Assembly (NCBI GenBank): GCA_016699575.1
Contig: CP064979.1
Span: 2,666,001-2,730,000 of the forward strand
DNA length: 64,000 nucleotides
Direction: 5' to 3'
Origin: Flavobacteriales bacterium
Lineage (GTDB): Bacteria; Bacteroidota; Bacteroidia; Flavobacteriales_F; PHOS-HE28
Positions 8,739 to 17,692 of the stretch are shown in pieces. Below the pieces are notes generated by a model, which was not told the DNA's origin, searched no databases, and was given only the letters and a program-made list of their open reading frames with translations. How positions within the stretch are numbered: position 1 is the stretch's first letter; each line of letters opens with the position of its first letter. Both the position numbers and the translations under genes were made by a program.

Positions 8739-11342
8739 ATGCTCACCAGCCAACAGATCCGCCAGAAGTTCCTCGATCACTTCAAACGCCACCAGCACGA
8801 GATCGTGCCCAGTGCTCCCATGGTGGTGAAGGACGACCCCACGTTGATGTTCACCAACGCGGGCATGAACCAGTTCAAGGACCTGTTCCTGGGGAATCGG
8901 CCCGCGCAGCACAAGCGCATCGCCGACACCCAAAAGTGCCTACGTGTTTCGGGCAAGCACAACGACTTGGAGGAGGTGGGTATCGATACCTACCACCACA
9001 CCATGTTCGAGATGCTCGGTAACTGGAGTTTCGGCGACTACTTCAAGAAGGAGGCGATCCAGTGGGCGTGGGAACTGCTCACGGACGTTTACGGCATTGA
9101 TCAGAACAACATCTACGTCACCTATTTCGGTGGCGACGAGAAGGACAAGCTGCCCGCCGACAACGAGACCCGCGACCTGTGGAAGCAGTTCATGCCTGAG
9201 GAGCGGATCCTGCCGTTCAGCCGCAAGGACAACTTCTGGGAAATGGGTGACACCGGCCCTTGTGGCCCGTGCACGGAGATCCATGTTGACGTGCGCACCG
9301 CAGGGGAGAAGAAGGCAAAGCCCGGTCGCGAGCTGGTGAACAACGATCATCCGCAGGTGATCGAGATCTGGAACAACGTGTTCATGCAGTTCGAGCGGAA
9401 GTCCGACGGTTCATTGGTGGAACTGCCTGCACAACACGTGGATACGGGGATGGGCTTCGAGCGCTTGTGCATGGTGCTGCAAGGAAAACGCAGCAACTAC
9501 GATACGGATGTTTTCCAGCCGCTCATCCAAGCGATCGCCAAGCTGTGCAAGCAGAACTACGGCCACTACGAGAAGAGCGATATCGCCATGCGCGTAATCG
9601 CCGATCACTTGCGCGCCATCAGTTTCGCCATAGCAGATGGACAACTGCCGAGCAACACCGGCGCTGGTTATGTGATCCGTCGGATCCTTCGCCGTGCTGT
9701 GCGTTACGGTTACAGCTTCTTGGACCTCAATGAGCCTTTCATCCACAAGCTGGTGAAGACGCTCGCGGACCAGATGGGCGATCAGTTCCCTGAGCTGCGC
9801 AAACAGCAAGGCACCATAGAGGCCGTAGTGATGGAGGAGGAGAAGGCTTTCCTGCGCACGTTGGCACAAGGCACGCGGCGCCTGGAACAACTGTTGGTTG
9901 AATCGAAGGGCACCTTGCCCGGGGACAAGGCCTTTGAGCTCTTGGATACGTACGGTTTCCCCATCGATCTCACTCAGCTCATGGCACGCGAGCATGGCCG
10001 CGATGTGGATATGAAGGGATTCGAGGTGGAACTACAGAAGCAGAAAGAGCGTTCCCGTGCCGCGACATCCATCACCACCGGTGATTGGGTTGAATTGGCC
10101 CAAGGCGGAACCACCTTCGTCGGTTACGATGAACTCCAGTGCGAGGCACGGATCCTGAGACACCGGAAGGTATCGGGCAAGGGTGGCGACCTTTTCCAAG
10201 TGGTGCTGGACCGCACCCCCTTTTATGCGGAGGGCGGTGGTCAGGTTGGCGACAAGGGGTGGCTCATAGCGGGCGATCAGAAGGTGGAAGTCGTGGATAC
10301 GAAGCGCGAGAACCAGCTGATCGTGCATTCCTGCAAGAGCCTGCCGGCCGATACCGGTGCGACCTTCACCGCACATGTGGATGCGTCGCGCCGCAAGCTC
10401 ACGCAGCGCAACCACACCGCCACGCACCTGCTGCACCACGCCCTGCGCAAGCACTTGGGCACGCACGTGGAACAGAAGGGTTCGCTCGTAGCTCCTGATC
10501 GGCTGCGGTTCGACATCAGCCACTTCGCCAAGGTGACGGCCGAAGAACTGACCACTGTGGAGCGCGAGGTGAACGCCATGATCGCAGAAGACCTGGGCTT
10601 CGAGGATTTCCGGCGCATGCCGATCGCCGAAGCGAAGGCCATGGGCGCCATGGCTCTGTTCGGGGAGAAGTACGGGGATGAGGTGCGCGTGGTGAAGTTC
10701 GGACCGAGCGTGGAGCTATGCGGAGGCACGCACGTGCCTCGCACCGGCGAGATCGGAGCGTTCCGCATCGTGGGCGAAGCAGCCCTGGCGGCCGGTGTGC
10801 GCCGCATTGAGGCCATCACCAGCGTTGAGGCTGATCACTACATCAGCGAACGCCTGGAAAAGCTGGAGCAGGTAAGTGCTCTGCTCAAGGATCCGGAGAA
10901 CCTGGTGGGGGCCGTGCAGCAGCTGCTTGATCGCAACGCAGCCTTGGAAAAGGAGCTCGAGAAAGCGGCGAAACAGAAAGTGGCGGCGTTGCAAGGCAGC
11001 ATCATGCAACAGGTCCGCGAGGTGAACGGAGCCAAGCTCATCGCCACGCAGGTTGACCTTGACGCTGCGGGCATGAAGGACCTGGCATTCCGCCTGCGCG
11101 AACAGCACCAGGACCTGTTGATGGTGCTGGGCAGCCAACAGGGCGGCAAGGCATTGCTCGCGGTGATGGTGGGCGATGCACTGGTATCGGGCAAGGGCCT
11201 CAAAGCCACCGACATCATCAAGCAGCTCAGCATGCACATCAAAGGCGGCGGCGGCGGACAGCCCTTCTTCGCAACAGCCGGAGGCAAGGACCCCGCAGGG
11301 TTGAAGGCAGCCATCGAGGCGGCCGGATCGCTTTTGAACTGA
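8739..11342 (+). CDS. alaS: Alanine--tRNA ligase
   Basis: Charges tRNA-Ala with alanine and clears mischarged Ser/Gly through its editing domain. The 867-residue length is typical. The N-terminal catalytic core begins TSQQIRQKFLDHF, with APMVVKDDPTLMFTNAGMNQ (class II motif region) and DTGPCGPCTEIH. The editing domain carries the zinc-site motif HTATHLLHHAL near residue 557 and CGGTHV near 660. The C-terminal region ends in a Gly-rich GGGGGQPFFATAGGKD (DHHA1-type) segment. ATG 8739 matches the family N terminus exactly. Monocistronic by position. Confidence 0.97.
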   Translation: MLTSQQIRQKFLDHFKRHQHEIVPSAPMVVKDDPTLMFTNAGMNQFKDLFLGNRPAQHKRIADTQKCLRVSGKHNDLEEVGIDTYHHTMFEMLGNWSFGDYFKKEAIQWAWELLTDVYGIDQNNIYVTYFGGDEKDKLPADNETRDLWKQFMPEERILPFSRKDNFWEMGDTGPCGPCTEIHVDVRTAGEKKAKPGRELVNNDHPQVIEIWNNVFMQFERKSDGSLVELPAQHVDTGMGFERLCMVLQGKRSNYDTDVFQPLIQAIAKLCKQNYGHYEKSDIAMRVIADHLRAISFAIADGQLPSNTGAGYVIRRILRRAVRYGYSFLDLNEPFIHKLVKTLADQMGDQFPELRKQQGTIEAVVMEEEKAFLRTLAQGTRRLEQLLVESKGTLPGDKAFELLDTYGFPIDLTQLMAREHGRDVDMKGFEVELQKQKERSRAATSITTGDWVELAQGGTTFVGYDELQCEARILRHRKVSGKGGDLFQVVLDRTPFYAEGGGQVGDKGWLIAGDQKVEVVDTKRENQLIVHSCKSLPADTGATFTAHVDASRRKLTQRNHTATHLLHHALRKHLGTHVEQKGSLVAPDRLRFDISHFAKVTAEELTTVEREVNAMIAEDLGFEDFRRMPIAEAKAMGAMALFGEKYGDEVRVVKFGPSVELCGGTHVPRTGEIGAFRIVGEAALAAGVRRIEAITSVEADHYISERLEKLEQVSALLKDPENLVGAVQQLLDRNAALEKELEKAAKQKVAALQGSIMQQVREVNGAKLIATQVDLDAAGMKDLAFRLREQHQDLLMVLGSQQGGKALLAVMVGDALVSGKGLKATDIIKQLSMHIKGGGGGQPFFATAGGKDPAGLKAAIEAAGSLLN

Positions 11343-11425
11343 GCGGGTCCAGAACAGCGAAGCCCCCACGACTTGTCGCAGAGGCCTCGGTGCGGCGTGA
11401 AGAGCGCTTGGAGCGAGCTATTTCC

Positions 11426-11878
11426 TCACGCCATCTGAGGGCGGGGCGTCAGCTTGTGCGGCTTGGCCAACGGCGCTTGGTTGTACACGGGACCACGGTA
11501 ACGGGTTTCGTGGCTAAGGCCCATGTTCAGGATGTAGATCCCGTTGAGCAAGATCACCAGCACATAGTCGATCGTGTCGCGCTTGCCGAAACTCTGCACC
11601 ACCTCGATCCACACCTTGCCGAACATGTAAAGGTTATAGCCGGGGATGAGGAACAAGAGCAAGTGGCTTGCGGGCCGGCCCACGATCTTCAGGAACACGA
11701 TGAAGTTCCAGATGGGCACCAACGCGGCCAGTCCCGGCTGCCCGGCCTTCTCATACAACTTCCACTGGGCCAGCAAACCCACGACGGCCAGGAAACCGAA
11801 CATGTAGTACATGGTGTGGCCCATGACGGCATAAATGCTGTCATGCACACCTACGAGCCAGGTCCATAAGGCGTCCAT
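11426..11878 (-). CDS. DUF5684 family multi-pass membrane protein
   Basis: A 150-residue protein with four predicted membrane segments, including FGFLAVVGLLAQWKLYEKAG, LAALVPIWNFIVFLKIVG and LLLFLIPGYNLYMFGKVWI. The pattern KAGQPGLAALVPIWN...P.YN is the hallmark of DUF5684, a small inner-membrane family sometimes fused to signal peptidase I in Bacteroidota. No catalytic motif is present here, so it is probably a stand-alone version of that domain. Function unknown. It is separated from neighbours by ~80 bases and ~180 bases and appears to be a single-gene unit. Confidence 0.8.
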   Translation of the reverse strand: MDALWTWLVGVHDSIYAVMGHTMYYMFGFLAVVGLLAQWKLYEKAGQPGLAALVPIWNFIVFLKIVGRPASHLLLFLIPGYNLYMFGKVWIEVVQSFGKRDTIDYVLVILLNGIYILNMGLSHETRYRGPVYNQAPLAKPHKLTPRPQMA

Positions 11879-12057
11879 CAGGGTACGTATTAGAGGTTAG
11901 CGCACGTTTACTCCGTTGCAGGTGCTTGGGAGACGCTCGTTGCGGGGTTTGGTTGCCTATGCAACGTTACCCGGGCCCTGGAGCGTGTGCACGTTCGCCC
12001 TGTGGAAGTTCTGCACCGATGAACGGTTGAGAAAGCAAGAGGAGCGGCAAAAGGCTA

Positions 12058-13233
12058 TCAGGCCTTGGGCACGGCGTACGCTTTCACCTCCGCATCGGTG
12101 ATCTCCTTGTCACTGAGGATCACGAGCCGTTCAATGACGTTGCGCAGCTCGCGCACGTTGCCGGTCCACGGGAGCTTTTGGAGCTCCTTCACCGCCTTCT
12201 CACTGATCTTCTTCACTGGGATGCCCTGCTCGGTGCACACCATGGAAACGAAATGCTCCGCCAGCAGGGGAACGTCCTCCAGCCGGTCCTTGAGCGCAGG
12301 GACGTGGATGGGGATGACGCTCAGACGGTGGTAGAGGTCTTCACGGAAGTTGCCCCGCTCGATCTCCTTGCGCAGGTCCTTGTTGGTGGCGGCCACCACG
12401 CGCACGTTCACCTTGATGTCCTTGTCGCCGCCGACCCGTGTGATGCGGTTTTCCTGCAATGCACGGAGCACCTTGGCCTGCGCACTGGCGCTCATGTCCC
12501 CGATCTCGTCCAGGAAGAGCGTGCCGCCATCGGCCAGTTCGAATTTGCCCTTGCGCTGGGCGATGGCGCTGGTGAAGCTGCCCTTTTCGTGCCCGAAGAG
12601 CTCGCTTTCGATGAGCTCGCTCGGGATCGCGGCGCAGTTCACTTCAATGAATGGACCGTCCTTCCGGGCGCTTTTCTCGTGGATCATGCGCGCAACGCCT
12701 TCCTTACCGGCGCCGTTGCCTCCGGTCACCAGAACGCGTGCATCGCTCGGTGCTACCTTTTCGATCATGGTGCGGATCTCGGTCAGGGCCTTGCTTTCAC
12801 CGATCATCCGGTTGGGGCCGCCCTTTTCCTTTTGCACCTTCTGTCGCAACGTCTTGGTCTCCTGCACCAAGTTCTTCCGGTCAAGTGCATTGCGGACCGT
12901 AACGAGAATGCGGCTGATGTCCGGTGGTTTCTGGATGTAGTCGAAGGCGCCCTTCTTCAGTGCATCAACGGCGGTGTCGATGGTGCCATGGCCACTGATC
13001 ATCACCACGGGCAGGTCATCGTTGTGCGCCATCAGTTTCTCCAGCACCTCCAAGCCGTCCATCTTGGGCATCTTGATGTCGCAGAGCACCACGTCAAAGG
13101 CCCCCTTCTTGGCCTTGTCCAGACCTGCCGCGCCGTCCTCGGCCTCCTCCACGGTGTGTTTCTCGTGCTCCAGGATGTCCTTCAGCGCGTTGCGGATCGC
13201 TTTCTCGTCGTCGATGATGAGGATCTTGGCCAT
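12058..13233 (-). CDS. NtrC-family response regulator lacking a C-terminal DNA-binding domain
   Basis: Response regulator of 391 residues. The receiver domain (1-120) has the phospho-acceptor Asp52 in VVLCDIKMPKMDG. A AAA+ sigma-54-activator domain (~140-370) follows, with Walker A GGNGAGKE, Walker B GGTLFLDEIGD and arginine-finger region NFREDLYHRLSV. The sigma-54-contact loop, GAFTGA in classic activators, reads GSFTSA here. The protein stops ~20 residues after GNVRELRNVIERLVIL, so the usual Fis-type helix-turn-helix is missing. It may bind sigma-54 holoenzyme without DNA, or regulate by other contacts. No cognate histidine kinase lies nearby. Start 13233 is set by the MAKILIIDDE receiver opening. 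Confidence 0.9.
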   Translation of the reverse strand: MAKILIIDDEKAIRNALKDILEHEKHTVEEAEDGAAGLDKAKKGAFDVVLCDIKMPKMDGLEVLEKLMAHNDDLPVVMISGHGTIDTAVDALKKGAFDYIQKPPDISRILVTVRNALDRKNLVQETKTLRQKVQKEKGGPNRMIGESKALTEIRTMIEKVAPSDARVLVTGGNGAGKEGVARMIHEKSARKDGPFIEVNCAAIPSELIESELFGHEKGSFTSAIAQRKGKFELADGGTLFLDEIGDMSASAQAKVLRALQENRITRVGGDKDIKVNVRVVAATNKDLRKEIERGNFREDLYHRLSVIPIHVPALKDRLEDVPLLAEHFVSMVCTEQGIPVKKISEKAVKELQKLPWTGNVRELRNVIERLVILSDKEITDAEVKAYAVPKA

Positions 13234-13390
13234 GGTTGTTCGTCGCTTCGATATCAGTCCAGCACTGATGTGTCGGGCCGAAGATGGCAAAGGGGATTTT
13301 GCCTGCGACCGGGTCCGGTTCTGTAAGTATCGTCAGGCAGCCCTTTTGGCTTCATGCGTCTGGATCATGAACACCTCTGCAGCTGGCGCT

Positions 13391-14824
13391 ATGAAACCGC
13401 TACCGGCACTGTTGGCCGCTTCACTTCACATGGGCCTCGCCCTGAGCGCCAAAGCCCAATGCAACATGGCATCGAACGGTGGCAACTGGTGGTTCACTTG
13501 CGCAAGCCCGGGCACCGCAGCAGACCTGAACGAATCTGTTGCATGGATCGGCGGCACACCGCCGTTCACCGTGCAATGGGCTCCAGGGCAACAGCAGGTT
13601 GTCCTTACGAACTCGGCCGTGCGGGCCACCTACTATCCGTCCGCACCGCATGTGGTGTATCCATCCGTTGCGATAGTGATCACTGACGCCATGCAGTGCC
13701 AAGTGCAGATCACCTATCCACCGCCTGCCGCGCTAATGTCCCTTGTAGGTCTTCAATTCTCGCTCGCCGCGACCAATTGCGCTGCAGGGGTGTTCGCCGC
13801 AACGCTCACCGATCAGCCACCCCCAGCGTTCCAATTGCTCTCCGCGGACCTTTCGTGCATTACCTATACACTGAAGAAGAACGGTTCGGTGCTTCAAACC
13901 GGACTATTGAGCGGCGTTTTGCTACAAGGGCCGCCACGGCTGGGTTTTCCTGGCCTCACGCAGGGAGACTACGATCTGGAGTTACTTCAAACCTCCACAT
14001 GCAGCCCGAACACGGCCTATTGCCCGCAGTTCTCCGTACGCTCGTTCCAAGTGCCAGGTCCGGGCGATTGTATTACCGCCCGGGTGCGTACGATGCTGCA
14101 AGGCCCAACACCATCAGGTGCGAGTTTGATGAACGATGATCTTCGGGTTGCAGGATCGATCCCGACCACGGAGCCCTATTCTGCCTTGGGCTATGCGTAC
14201 ACCGGAACCTCACCTGGAGCCTCCGTGCCGGTTGCGCTGTTCTCAACCACTGGAAACAACGCCGTGGTCGACTGGGTGGTGGTCGAGTTGCGTTCTGCGA
14301 TATCGCCTTACCCTGTTGTCCATTCCAAACCTGCTCTTTTGCAGCGTGACGGGGATATCATGGATCTCGATGGAGCGGGGTATGTCTCGTTTCCCCAAGC
14401 AAACGGGAACTACCGGATTGCTGTGAGGCATCGTAACCACCACGGCATCATGTCGTCTACCGCTTTGGCGCTCTCGAGCAACCCATTGGCAGATGCCTCC
14501 CTTGCGAATTTCAAGACGGGTTCAACGTCGACGTACGGTACGAGTGCCAGGTATTTCAATGGCGCCGTTTTGTGCCAATGGGCGGGAGACGTCACGAGGA
14601 ACGGAACCATTGCCTACACCGGTGCCGGTAATGATCGCGATCCAATTTCGGTGGCGATCGGCGGGAGTACGCCTACTGCGACCCTCACTGGGCAATACCG
14701 CTTGGAAGACGTCAACATGGATGGTGCGGTGAAGTACACGGGTGCGAACAACGATAGGGACATCATTCTTCAGAACATCGGCGGAACCACGTCAACCGCA
14801 ACACGCTTGCAGCAACTCCCCTGA
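13391..14824 (+). CDS. secreted protein with a dockerin-like C-terminal module ending in QQLP
   Basis: A 477-residue secreted protein with a signal peptide ending LSAKAQ. The ATG at 13391 gives the best leader; ATG 13367 is possible. Residues ~24-110 resemble an Ig-like or SprB-type adhesin domain (GGTPPFTVQW). The last ~251 residues form a module shared with the next gene: a beta domain with GNNAVVDWVVVELR and VRHRNHHGIM, then two short repeats containing YTGAGNDRDPI and EDVNMDGAVKYTGANNDRD, ending LQQLP. The D-x-N-x-D-G repeats look like dockerin/EF-hand calcium loops. Similar tails occur in other Bacteroidota secreted proteins. No classical T9SS type A tail is present; export is inferred from the signal peptide. 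Likely an adhesin or extracellular structural protein. Confidence 0.75.
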   Translation: MKPLPALLAASLHMGLALSAKAQCNMASNGGNWWFTCASPGTAADLNESVAWIGGTPPFTVQWAPGQQQVVLTNSAVRATYYPSAPHVVYPSVAIVITDAMQCQVQITYPPPAALMSLVGLQFSLAATNCAAGVFAATLTDQPPPAFQLLSADLSCITYTLKKNGSVLQTGLLSGVLLQGPPRLGFPGLTQGDYDLELLQTSTCSPNTAYCPQFSVRSFQVPGPGDCITARVRTMLQGPTPSGASLMNDDLRVAGSIPTTEPYSALGYAYTGTSPGASVPVALFSTTGNNAVVDWVVVELRSAISPYPVVHSKPALLQRDGDIMDLDGAGYVSFPQANGNYRIAVRHRNHHGIMSSTALALSSNPLADASLANFKTGSTSTYGTSARYFNGAVLCQWAGDVTRNGTIAYTGAGNDRDPISVAIGGSTPTATLTGQYRLEDVNMDGAVKYTGANNDRDIILQNIGGTTSTATRLQQLP

Positions 14825-14912
14825 CAAGGTGGGCGACTTGTCAAGACCTTGAACAGGCCTTGCGATCGGCCTATTTTGCCGCGCCCTTTCGTTTTCCCTG
14901 TCCGGTCCTCCA

Positions 14913-17684
14913 ATGCCAATGTCGCGAAAGCATCTTACCATGCTGGCCCGACCATGGCGGGCCCTGCTCGCCGCTGGTCTGTTGGTTTGCGGTGTTACAG
15001 TGGCCCAATTGCCGCCTTCGTTCAGTCAATCCACGTTGGCGGGGCTCTATGGGCAGCCCGTATCGTTGGAATTTCTTCCCGATGGGCGTCTGCTGGTAGC
15101 CGAGAAGTCGGGCCTGATCACCCTTGCTAGCGGCACGAACCTGTCGCAACAGAGTGCTTACCTGCAGCTATTGAACATCGAGAACAGCCAGGAAAGGGGA
15201 CTGCAGAGCATCGTTCTGCATCCTCAGTTCGATCAGAACGGCTGGTTCTACTTGTACTATAGCGCGCTTTCCTCATCGTCCTTCCGGGTTTCGCGGTTCA
15301 CCCACGTGCAGAACGGTGGTGGCGCGGCGAGCTTTTCTTCGACAACAAGTGAAGTGGTGATCTGGGAAGACCCCTTGCCCTACAGCGGCTGCTGCCACTA
15401 CGGCGGTGGTATGGACATCGGCCCGGACGGCAAGCTCTACTTGGCCATCGGTGAGCACAACAACGCGGCGCATCCTCAGGACATATCCGTACCGCATGGG
15501 AAGATCCTACGGTTGAACCTGGACGGTAGCGCGCCGACGGACAACCCGTACGCGGATGGCAACGGACCGAACTACGATGCGATCTGGTGCGAAGGTTTGA
15601 GGAACCCCTTCAAGCTTTCGTGGGATGCGACCTACAACAAGCTTTACGTGGGCGATGTGGGTGCCAATGACCCCACCACCGCGCGCGAGGAAGTGCACGT
15701 CGCCTCATCAGGCGCCAACTTCGGATGGCCGCATTGCGAGGGTTCGCAGTGCAACTGGCCGATCTCGCCACCGGCCAACCTAGTGTCGCCGTTGTTCGAC
15801 TATCCGCATCCCGGGATGGGTGGTGGTGCGGTTATCGGTGGACTTGTCTATCGCGGCGCGTTGTTCCCGGCCACCTACCAGGGATCGTATTTCTACGCCG
15901 ACTTCGTGCATGGTTGGATCCGTTGTGCGCAGCTTTCCTCCAACGGTGCTTCTGTTCTTTCGGACAACGGTTTCATGACAGGCGCTGGGCTGGTATCGGA
16001 CATGGAGGTGGGCACTGACGGGGCACTGTACTACGGCGATCTGAACGGATCGGTGAAGCGCATCGGCTACACAGGCTCGAATCAAGTGCCGCAGTGCAGT
16101 GGTGTTGCAGTGTCGCCGCTTTCCGGGCCTGTTCCCCTGAACGCAACTGGTGCAGCTTCGGTGCTGGACCCGGAAGGAGCAGCGCTCACCTGCACATGGC
16201 TGTGGGATGATGGTTCTCAGAGCGTGCACGTGCTAGCAGCGGGTAGTGGATGGCGAACGGTGCCTTCCTCTCCCCACACCTACGCAGCGAGCGGCCTGTT
16301 CGCTCCTGTTCTGCGTGTTTCGGACGGAAGCAATACGGTGGATTGTCCTTCGGCCCCCGTGAGCGTTGGTCAAGGCCCGGCTTGCAGCATCACTTATCCG
16401 CCGGAAGGGTCATCGTTCCAAGCCGGTGATGTGATCCTGTACGGTGGTAGTGCCTCCGACCCGAACGGCGCGCTCACCCCGGCAAACTACCTCTGGGAGG
16501 TTGTGTTCGTTCACAACGAACATGCACACCCGGAATCGGGCCCATCCAGCGGTTACACCAGTGGTGCGTTCACCGTTCCGTACGATGGTCACGACTTCAG
16601 TGGTAACACCGGCTACGAGATCCGGTTGACGGTAACGGATGCCGACGGTTTGCAAGCGCACGATACGGTCCGCGTGTGGCCGGAGAAAACGGTGCTAACC
16701 TTCAACAGTGTTCCGTCCGGGCTGTTCGTGGAGATCGATGGCGTGCAGCGTCAGACGCCTTATGTGCTGGATGATCTGGTCGGTTTCCATCACTACATCA
16801 ACGCGCCAGTGCAGTGCTATGCCGGACAGCAATACGGCCCGTCCACATGGTCCAATGGTGGGACAGGTTACCAGATGATCGTGGTGCCGACCACACCGAC
16901 CAGCTACACCCACACGTTCACGTCGTGGGGGGCGTGCCAGACAAGTGTGAAGGTCTCTCCGAAGGTGATGCTCGGGGGCGCCTATGACCAGTTCACGGGC
17001 CTGATGCAGAACAACCTTGCCGTGCTCGGGTTGGTGCCCACCACACAACCCTACACCCAGCTGGGCCTTGTGCCGGTGGGTGGTGGCAACACGAGCACTT
17101 CATCGGCAGTGCTGTCGGCAACCGGCAACAATGCCATCGTCGATTGGGTTTGGGTTGAACTGCGCAACGCACTTCAACCAGCAACGATCACGGCTTCCCG
17201 GGCTGCGCTGGTGCAGCGCGATGGGGATGTGGTGGAGACCGACGGCACTTCGCCAGTGACGATGAACGTTGTGGCAGGCAGCTACTTCGTTGCGGTGCGG
17301 CACCGCAACCATTTGGGCGTGATGACAGCTCAGCACGTTGCACTATCGACGAATCCAACTGTGGTGGACTTCACGCTATCGTCCATGGCCACGTATGGTT
17401 CTGCTGCACGGACGCAAGTGAACGGTGTGATGGTTCTGTGGCCTGGCGATGCGGGCTTCAATGGTGTGGTGAAGTATACGGGCGCGAACAATGACCGCGA
17501 CCCGATCCTCGCTGCAATAGGAGGGACGGTTCCCACCGGACTGATCACCATGCAATACCGCGGCGAGGATGTGAACATGGACGGATTGGTCAAGTACACC
17601 GGCATCGCGAACGACCGTGACCCTATTCTACTGTGCATAGGAGGTAGCGTGCCAACTGCGGTGCGGCAGCAGCAACTTCCGTGA
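14913..17684 (+). CDS. secreted PQQ-type sugar dehydrogenase (GSDH family) with PKD-like and QQLP modules
   Basis: A 923-residue secreted protein. After a signal peptide ending VTVAQ comes a six-bladed beta-propeller of the glucose/sorbosone dehydrogenase family (residues ~25-390): SLEFLPDGRLLVAEKSG, ERGLQSIVLHPQF, YGGGMDIGPDGKLYLAIGE and GLRNPFKLSWD. The His before YGGG is at the position expected for the catalytic base. Residues ~400-590 hold two PKD/Ig-like domains and ~590-670 another beta domain. The last ~249 residues are the same dockerin-like module as in the upstream gene, ending QQQLP. Substrate and PQQ use are inferred from the family; many members oxidise aldose sugars outside the cell. 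Three in-frame ATGs occur at the start; the first is used. Confidence 0.85.
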   Translation: MPMSRKHLTMLARPWRALLAAGLLVCGVTVAQLPPSFSQSTLAGLYGQPVSLEFLPDGRLLVAEKSGLITLASGTNLSQQSAYLQLLNIENSQERGLQSIVLHPQFDQNGWFYLYYSALSSSSFRVSRFTHVQNGGGAASFSSTTSEVVIWEDPLPYSGCCHYGGGMDIGPDGKLYLAIGEHNNAAHPQDISVPHGKILRLNLDGSAPTDNPYADGNGPNYDAIWCEGLRNPFKLSWDATYNKLYVGDVGANDPTTAREEVHVASSGANFGWPHCEGSQCNWPISPPANLVSPLFDYPHPGMGGGAVIGGLVYRGALFPATYQGSYFYADFVHGWIRCAQLSSNGASVLSDNGFMTGAGLVSDMEVGTDGALYYGDLNGSVKRIGYTGSNQVPQCSGVAVSPLSGPVPLNATGAASVLDPEGAALTCTWLWDDGSQSVHVLAAGSGWRTVPSSPHTYAASGLFAPVLRVSDGSNTVDCPSAPVSVGQGPACSITYPPEGSSFQAGDVILYGGSASDPNGALTPANYLWEVVFVHNEHAHPESGPSSGYTSGAFTVPYDGHDFSGNTGYEIRLTVTDADGLQAHDTVRVWPEKTVLTFNSVPSGLFVEIDGVQRQTPYVLDDLVGFHHYINAPVQCYAGQQYGPSTWSNGGTGYQMIVVPTTPTSYTHTFTSWGACQTSVKVSPKVMLGGAYDQFTGLMQNNLAVLGLVPTTQPYTQLGLVPVGGGNTSTSSAVLSATGNNAIVDWVWVELRNALQPATITASRAALVQRDGDVVETDGTSPVTMNVVAGSYFVAVRHRNHLGVMTAQHVALSTNPTVVDFTLSSMATYGSAARTQVNGVMVLWPGDAGFNGVVKYTGANNDRDPILAAIGGTVPTGLITMQYRGEDVNMDGLVKYTGIANDRDPILLCIGGSVPTAVRQQQLP

Positions 17685-17692
17685 TACGGCCT

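Noticed and set aside
12178..13326. A 382-codon plus-strand frame opposite the NtrC-like regulator
   Set aside because: The opposite strand has intact receiver and AAA+ motifs; this frame has none.
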